A program made the position numbers and the translations under genes. The notes beneath the pieces were generated by a model that saw nothing but the letters and a program-made list of their open reading frames with translations, was not told where the DNA came from and made no database searches. 18,871 nt of DNA from JBDRGC01 sp043818215 (GTDB lineage Bacteria; Chloroflexota; Anaerolineae; Anaerolineales; UBA11858), in assembly GCA_043818215.1 (NCBI GenBank), contig JBDRGC010000146.1, forward strand, positions 1 through 18,871, read 5' to 3'. Shown here piece after piece: positions 15,094-18,871 of this stretch (position 1 is its first letter; each line of letters opens with the position of its first letter).

Positions 15094-15175
15094 AACGCGA
15101 AAACGCGAAACGATTTTATCCCACTTAGCTACGCTTCGGGGATTACGTCACGCATCACGCTTCATGCCTCACTCT
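15094..15175. repeat. Short heptamer-type repeats between the two L,D-transpeptidase genes
   Basis: Just after the stop codon come AAACGCG-type units (TGAAACGCGAAAACGCGAAACG). Around 15147-15172 the units CACGCAT, CACGCTT, CATGCCT, CAC form the inverted version of the TGARGCG family seen at 8741 and 12335. Confidence 0.6.
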
Positions 15176-15226
15176 ACATGGAATTTTGGATGCTTATTTT
15201 TCTGGAGTTCCCATTATTGATTGAAA

Positions 15227-16249
15227 ATGCGTATTTCGAATTCGATCTCTCGGCGGGATTTTCTCAAACTCAGCGGGGTGGGGTTGTATGGGCTGTTTGC
15301 ATCCCCTCTGAGAGGTTTCGGCAACCTGCTATCCAACCAGCAAGGACGCGTGATCTACAAACTTATTACGGTGTATGACCAGCCCTCGCTCTCGGGGGAG
15401 GTTGTCAAACAATATTGGCTCGACACGGTAATCGCCATCACGGAAGCAACCATTGGGGATGACGAACCAGCCTACAATCGAGTCTGGTACCGCCTTGGGA
15501 GTGAGGGATACGCCCACTCCGGCGGCATCCAGCCGGTGCGCACACTCATCAATCTTCCATCATCCAACATTCCACAAGGCGGGCAATTGGCGGAGGTTAC
15601 CGTCCCATACACCGACGCCTGTTGGGAGCCAGACGAAAATCAGGATGTGGCCTACCGCTTCTACTACGAGACCACCCACTGGGTTATCGGGCTGACTCAC
15701 TCCCCCAATGGGACGCCGTGGTATCAGGTGCTGGATGACAAGTGGGAACTTGTTTTGTTTGTCCTGGCCCGGCACTTGAGGCTGATTCCCCCATCCGAAC
15801 TCAGCACACTTTCGCCTGATGTTCCCCCTGAGGCCAAACGGGTGGAGGTACGCACCCAAGAGCAGGTGGTGATCGCCTACGAGTGGGATCGACCGGTTTT
15901 TATGGCACGCACAGCCACCGGAGCAGAATTCAGCAATGGCAAGTTTTACACTCCCCTGGGACGCCACAAAACCTTCCACAAACGCCCATCCCGGCACATG
16001 GCAGCCGGAAATTTGGCTTATAATGGCTTTGATCTACCAGGTATCCCATGGGTGTGTTATATAACCGAAAGTGGGATTGCCTTTCATGGAACTTACTGGC
16101 ATAATGACTACGGTCGGCCGCGCAGTCACGGCTGTATCAACTTGACCTCACAAGCCGCCAAGTGGATTTACCGTTGGACGCTTCCCGCTGTTCCAACGAA
16201 CGAGCAGCGCGCTTACGATGAATTTGCCACTAGAGTTGATATTGTATAG
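15227..16249 (+). CDS. Tat-exported L,D-transpeptidase (YkuD) with N-terminal SH3-like domain
   Basis: 340 aa from the ATG at 15227 (a TTG at 15221 is possible; GGAG at 15204-15207 is rather far from both). The N-terminus SISRRDFLKLSGVGLYGLFA is a twin-arginine signal (Arg9-Arg10), so the enzyme is predicted to be exported folded. Residues ~40-110 resemble a bacterial SH3-like wall-binding domain. The YkuD domain (~205-320) ends with FHGTYWHNDYGRPRSHGCIN, catalytic Cys303 and His287. That motif is nearly the same as in the preceding gene, so the two are paralogues with different anchoring. It lies 133 bp downstream of the first L,D-transpeptidase in the same direction; a shared transcript is possible but separated by repeats. 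Confidence 0.9.
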   Translation: MRISNSISRRDFLKLSGVGLYGLFASPLRGFGNLLSNQQGRVIYKLITVYDQPSLSGEVVKQYWLDTVIAITEATIGDDEPAYNRVWYRLGSEGYAHSGGIQPVRTLINLPSSNIPQGGQLAEVTVPYTDACWEPDENQDVAYRFYYETTHWVIGLTHSPNGTPWYQVLDDKWELVLFVLARHLRLIPPSELSTLSPDVPPEAKRVEVRTQEQVVIAYEWDRPVFMARTATGAEFSNGKFYTPLGRHKTFHKRPSRHMAAGNLAYNGFDLPGIPWVCYITESGIAFHGTYWHNDYGRPRSHGCINLTSQAAKWIYRWTLPAVPTNEQRAYDEFATRVDIV

Positions 16250-16285
16250 ATGTCAAGATAATGTTTTTGACTCTGCTTACCCGGA

Positions 16286-16444
16286 TGTCATTCCCAAAGG
16301 GACAAGTGTCCCACAGGGATAAGTATGCGAAGCAGATTCACCGCTGAAGCAATCTGGCACTTGGCAAGGATGAGATTGCTCACCTGCACTGCACCAAACG
16401 CAGTGCGGTGCAAGTGTCAGCGGTACAGCTGCTTCACAATGACA
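16286..16444. mobile_element. MITE-like dispersed repeat bounded by TGTCATT/AATGACA
   Basis: The 159 bp stretch begins TGTCATT and ends AATGACA. Inside are GGGAC-aagt-GTCCC (~16300-16313), the inverted pair AGCAATCT...AGATTGCT (16348-16380) and a CACTGCACCAAACGCAGTGC palindrome. It belongs to the widespread GTCATT...GAAGCAATCT type of bacterial repeats, and a one-ended relative lies at 11847. It fills most of the gap before the LURP-one gene. No coding capacity. Confidence 0.65.
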
Positions 16445-16482
16445 CGCGGAGCCAATAGTTTTTTTTCTGAAAGGAGATAGCC

Positions 16483-17064
16483 ATGCACTCTGCATTTCAA
16501 TTCAACCAATATCTGCTCAAAAGACAGGTGTTCGCACTGACCGGAAAATTCCGCATCTATAATCCTGACGGGCAACTGGTACTCTTCAGCCAGCAGAAGA
16601 TGTTCAAACTCAAAGAGGATATCCGCGTTTTCTCCGATGAGAGTATGACACAAGAACTGCTGCGTATCCAGGCTCGGCAGATCATCGACTTCTCGGCGGC
16701 TTATGATGTGGTAGACCCGGCGTATCAAACCAAAGTAGGATCGCTGCGGCGCAAGGGTTTCCGCTCGATGATGCGTGACGAATGGGTAGTGCTAGATGTT
16801 AACGATCAACCCATCGGTATTTTGCATGAAGACAATATGACCCGGGCGTTGCTCCGCCGTTTAATCCTGGGTTCGCTGCTCCCGCAAGATTACGACTTAT
16901 TGATCGGAGATCGCCGGGTGGCAGATTTCCGCCAGCGATTCAATCTCTTCCGTTACGAACTCGGCCTGGATTTCAGTATGGATACCGCCAATCAACTGGA
17001 TCGCCGCATCGGCATTGCCGCGGCCATTTTATTGGGCACTATCGAAGGTAAACAAAAATCTTAA
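16483..17064 (+). CDS. LURP-one-related (DUF567/Tubby-like) protein
   Basis: 193 aa with a well-placed AAAGGAGA ribosome binding site five bases before the ATG. The sequence has the alternating beta pattern of LURP-one-related proteins, a Tubby/scramblase-like beta-barrel: FALTGKFRIYNPDGQLVLFSQQK near the start, VGSLRRKGFRSMMRDEWVVLDVNDQPIGILHED in the middle, and DYDLLIGDRRVADFRQRFNLFRYELGLDF before a hydrophobic C-terminal helix (RRIGIAAAILLG). In other organisms such proteins are linked to phospholipid binding, but the bacterial role is not established. It is followed by a strong hairpin and then another unknown gene in the same direction. Confidence 0.78.
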   Translation: MHSAFQFNQYLLKRQVFALTGKFRIYNPDGQLVLFSQQKMFKLKEDIRVFSDESMTQELLRIQARQIIDFSAAYDVVDPAYQTKVGSLRRKGFRSMMRDEWVVLDVNDQPIGILHEDNMTRALLRRLILGSLLPQDYDLLIGDRRVADFRQRFNLFRYELGLDFSMDTANQLDRRIGIAAAILLGTIEGKQKS

Positions 17065-17087
17065 GCATCTTATCAAAAAGAAGAGGT

Positions 17088-17128
17088 GGTGGGTTCGATA
17101 TACTTCTGCGACGTATTTCGAACCCACC
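17088..17128 (+). terminator. Strong hairpin after the LURP-one gene
   Basis: 16 bp stem with one mismatch and a 9 nt loop: GGTGGGTTCGATATAC - ttctgcgac - GTATTTCGAACCCACC, 24 bp after the stop codon. Only TTTCC follows, so it may be a weak terminator or a processing/attenuation hairpin in the leader of the next gene (ATG at 17180). Confidence 0.55.
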
Positions 17129-17179
17129 TTTCCATCATCTACTATAGTACCCTATGGGTATAAAGACGATATAAAATTT

Positions 17180-17599
17180 ATGCCAAAACAACCCCTTTTT
17201 GCAGGCCTCGTAATCGACGAATATGACAACCCCGCAGAAACCGCTTATGTGGGGGATGAACCTTGTTACGTTGTGAACGACGCCGGATTCCGTCGTCATA
17301 TTCCATCCGAGCAAGTTGACCGCCATGTACTTAGCAAAATGCGAGAGATGATCCAGGGACACGAAGACATACTCAGCGAACAGGCCGCTAAAATGCTCGG
17401 TCAAGATGATATTTTCACTCGCGCAATGATCGAAACGCAGCTCAAACAAATGGACCAACAGTTCGATCGCATCTTGGAAGCTGGTATCCCCGAAGACGGT
17501 CGCGCCTATATGGGCATGACCGGGTTCCGGATCCGCATCAATGTTCATGGAGATGTGGTAGAAATCGAGCAGCCAGGCATGGTGGAGGGTGAGGCGTGA
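17180..17599 (+). CDS. Conserved-looking hypothetical protein, 139 aa
   Basis: Not recognised. The frame is open from 17015, but the earlier codons overlap the LURP-one gene and the hairpin; MPKQPLFAGLVIDEYDNPAE at 17180 is the natural start. A beta-like N-terminus (~7-40; AYVGDEPCYVVNDAGFRRHIP) is followed by a long amphipathic helical stretch (~43-100, rich in Gln, Glu and Met) and a final beta-like part (GMTGFRIRINVHGDVVEIEQP). No signal peptide or membrane segment. Codon pattern and composition resemble the neighbours, supporting a real gene. The last residues (GMVEGEA) and the TGA stop fall in the heptamer array that follows, so the native C-terminus may have been altered. Confidence 0.7.
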   Translation: MPKQPLFAGLVIDEYDNPAETAYVGDEPCYVVNDAGFRRHIPSEQVDRHVLSKMREMIQGHEDILSEQAAKMLGQDDIFTRAMIETQLKQMDQQFDRILEAGIPEDGRAYMGMTGFRIRINVHGDVVEIEQPGMVEGEA

Positions 17600-17751
17600 G
17601 GCAGGAGGCAGGAGGCAGGAGGCAGGAGGCAAGAGGCAAGAGGCAAGAGGCAGGAGGCAGGAGGCAAGAGGCAGGAGGCAGGAGGCAAGAGGCAGGAGGC
17701 AGGAGGCAGGAGGCTAGAGGCAGGAGGCAGGTGGCAGGAGACAAGAGGCAT
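17591..17751. repeat. Heptamer array (GAGGCRR, 23 units)
   Basis: Twenty-three in-register 7 bp units, mostly GAGGCAG or GAGGCAA, with a few variants (GAGGCTA, GTGGCAG, GAGACAA). The first unit boundary (GAGGCGT-GA) supplies the stop codon of the upstream gene. The + strand is almost entirely purine plus C. The stretch encodes LLPPASC-type repeats in minus-strand frames, which are artefacts. Confidence 0.95.
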
Positions 17752-17758
17752 GTTATCG

Positions 17759-17821
17759 CCCTCCACCCTCCACCCTCCACCCTCCACCCTCCACGCTTCA
17801 GGCTTCACGCTTCACGTCTCA
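17759..17821. repeat. Heptamer array (CCCTCCA x5, then CGCTTCA-type x4)
   Basis: Nine in-register units in opposite polarity to the array at 17591-17751. The reverse complement reads TGAAGCG and TGGAGGG units, i.e. the same family as 12335-12411. It ends about 50 bp before the lipoprotein start. Confidence 0.9.
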
Positions 17822-17869
17822 CTCGAATAGAAGTTATAGACCAAACTATCAATAGGAACAGAAAACAAA

Positions 17870-18847
17870 ATGCGAACCAAAAAACTCTCTCTTATCATCG
17901 CCATAAGTGTTCTGCTCCTCGTGAGCTTTGCGTGCGGAATTCTATCCCCTTCGGAATCATCTGAGCCGGCCGAAAAGCCGACAGAAGTTCCCGCCATCGC
18001 AGAGCCAACCACGGCCCCGCTCGCGGAGGCAAACCCTACTGAAGAAAATTCAACACCCTTAGAATCGGCAGAAGACATTACAAGCAGCGAGGTCCTCATT
18101 ACGCCACCGCCAGCCGATTCTGGAGCCTGTGCTAATGTGCTGTATCCCCTGATCCCAGGCTACCAATGGGTCTACGAAGTCGTTTCCCCCGAAGAAACAT
18201 CCCAGATCGGTCTGACCGTGACAGAAGTGAACGGGAATCAGGCCACCATCAACACCCTCCACCTCGATACCGGAATAACTACTGAGACCAAAGTAGACTG
18301 TGACGAGGGCGCCATCCTGAATTTTCCCATCATCATGCTCGGTTTTCTGGTTGGTGATGCTGATGGGGCTTTTCAAGTGGAATATATGGATGGTGTATTC
18401 GTACCCAGCTACCAGACGTTGGAAGACCAAAATTGGGAACTCATCTGGACTGGAGAATACATCGCCTCGGGGACCATCGAAGCGGAAGCAGATGGCGACC
18501 ATATCACGGGCAGTCTGCAAGACAGCCCAATGACAATGGAATGGCAAGTCCCCGTCGAAGGTCAGGATATCTTCGACGCCATCGAAGTTCAAGCTGGTAA
18601 CTTCCCGGAGGCAATCAAGATCGAGCGCAAACTCACACTCGACTTCACCGCTGAACTTGAAGAAGATGGGGTAAAGGAAACCCTATCGGCCGTCCTCGTC
18701 CTATACACTCATCTGTGGTTCGAGCCAAATATGGGGCTGCTCAAACAAAAAGTTGAGCGCGCTAGTATCGAGATTTATGGCATCAGCTTCCCTGTAGTTA
18801 TGGAATCCACTATTGAACTGATGAAGTTCCGTGTGGACGGGGGTTAG
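17870..18847 (+). CDS. Putative lipoprotein / secreted hypothetical protein
   Basis: 325 aa. A basic N-terminus and hydrophobic stretch (MRTKKLSLIIAISVLLLVSFAC) ends at Cys22; the box SFAC is imperfect at -3, but a lipid-anchored Cys is plausible. Residues ~24-85 are a low-complexity Pro/Glu/Thr linker. The rest (~88-325) is beta-rich: YPLIPGYQWVYEV, then repeated strand pairs and a closing LVLYTHLWFEPNMGLLKQKVERASIEIYG, resembling secreted beta-sandwich proteins common in Chloroflexota. The function is unknown. ATG at 17870 follows a GGAACAGAAAAC leader without a strong ribosome binding site. The TAG stop lies within the first heptamer of the terminal repeat array. Confidence 0.7.
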   Translation: MRTKKLSLIIAISVLLLVSFACGILSPSESSEPAEKPTEVPAIAEPTTAPLAEANPTEENSTPLESAEDITSSEVLITPPPADSGACANVLYPLIPGYQWVYEVVSPEETSQIGLTVTEVNGNQATINTLHLDTGITTETKVDCDEGAILNFPIIMLGFLVGDADGAFQVEYMDGVFVPSYQTLEDQNWELIWTGEYIASGTIEAEADGDHITGSLQDSPMTMEWQVPVEGQDIFDAIEVQAGNFPEAIKIERKLTLDFTAELEEDGVKETLSAVLVLYTHLWFEPNMGLLKQKVERASIEIYGISFPVVMESTIELMKFRVDGG

Positions 18848-18871
18848 GAGTTAGGGGTTAGGGGTTAGGGG
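18843..18871. repeat. Heptamer array (GTTAGGG) at the window end
   Basis: GTTAGGA, then three GTTAGGG units, continuing to the window edge. The first unit carries the TAG stop of the preceding gene; each further unit repeats a TAG in another frame. Confidence 0.85.

Noticed and set aside
17088..17128. tRNA-like GGTTCGA arm
   Set aside because: Only the T-loop-like word fits; no acceptor, D or anticodon arms can be built, and the whole is explained by one hairpin.
17538..17808. Minus-strand cysteine-rich repeat protein (LLPPASC units)
   Set aside because: It is the reverse translation of the GAGGCAG heptamers, 3 units per 7 residues; not a gene.
18843..18871. TTAGGGG resembling telomeric repeats
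   Set aside because: Only four units, following a bacterial gene end, and part of the general 7 bp repeat pattern of the window.

Overview
The window looks like chromosomal DNA of an uncultured member of the Chloroflexota, probably Anaerolineae. This is inferred from the gene set (class A PBP and L,D-transpeptidase with Thr-Pro-rich stalks, DarA/PstA-type c-di-AMP-receptor-like proteins, AMMECR1, a LURP-one protein) and from gaps packed with short repeats. No rRNA, tRNA, CRISPR array, transposase or phage gene was seen, and taxonomy was not tested by any search.

Left part (1-5521): a 22-unit heptamer array, an orphan antitoxin-like gene (-), then a minus-strand pair reading MaoC-like hydratase -> class A penicillin-binding protein, joined by an ATGA overlap. 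This pair sits between inverted copies of a ~160 bp repeat. The right copy carries a 158 bp MITE-like insertion with a 7 bp target duplication, and the left copy preserves the empty site.

Middle (5522-12337, all +): a 792-aa GH63/MGH1-like glycosidase, a UbiE-type methyltransferase, about 900 bp of repeats, then a signalling/transport module. That module is a CPA1 Na+(K+)/H+ antiporter with a C-terminal DarA/PstA-like (DUF970) domain, a stand-alone DarA-like protein 3 nt downstream, the decayed tail of a second fused gene, and a second stand-alone DarA-like protein. This is the most interesting system here: a probable cyclic-di-AMP-controlled antiporter with three non-equivalent receptor-like domains.

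Right part (12493-18871): AMMECR1/AmrA (-), then on + a cell-wall cluster (N-acetylmuramoyl-L-alanine amidase overlapping a TM/Thr-Pro-stalk L,D-transpeptidase, followed by a Tat-signal L,D-transpeptidase), a LURP-one-like protein, an unknown 139-aa protein and a putative lipoprotein. With the PBP at the left, peptidoglycan synthesis, 3-3 cross-linking and hydrolysis are all represented.

The gaps are dominated by short tandem repeats of 7 bp (sometimes 8 bp) in many sequence versions, resembling the heptanucleotide STRR repeats of cyanobacteria. Several arrays begin exactly at a gene's end and supply its stop codon. Because 7 is coprime to 3, a TGA- or TAG-bearing heptamer places a stop in every frame within 21 bp. 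Palindromic REP/MITE-like elements fill most of the remaining gaps.
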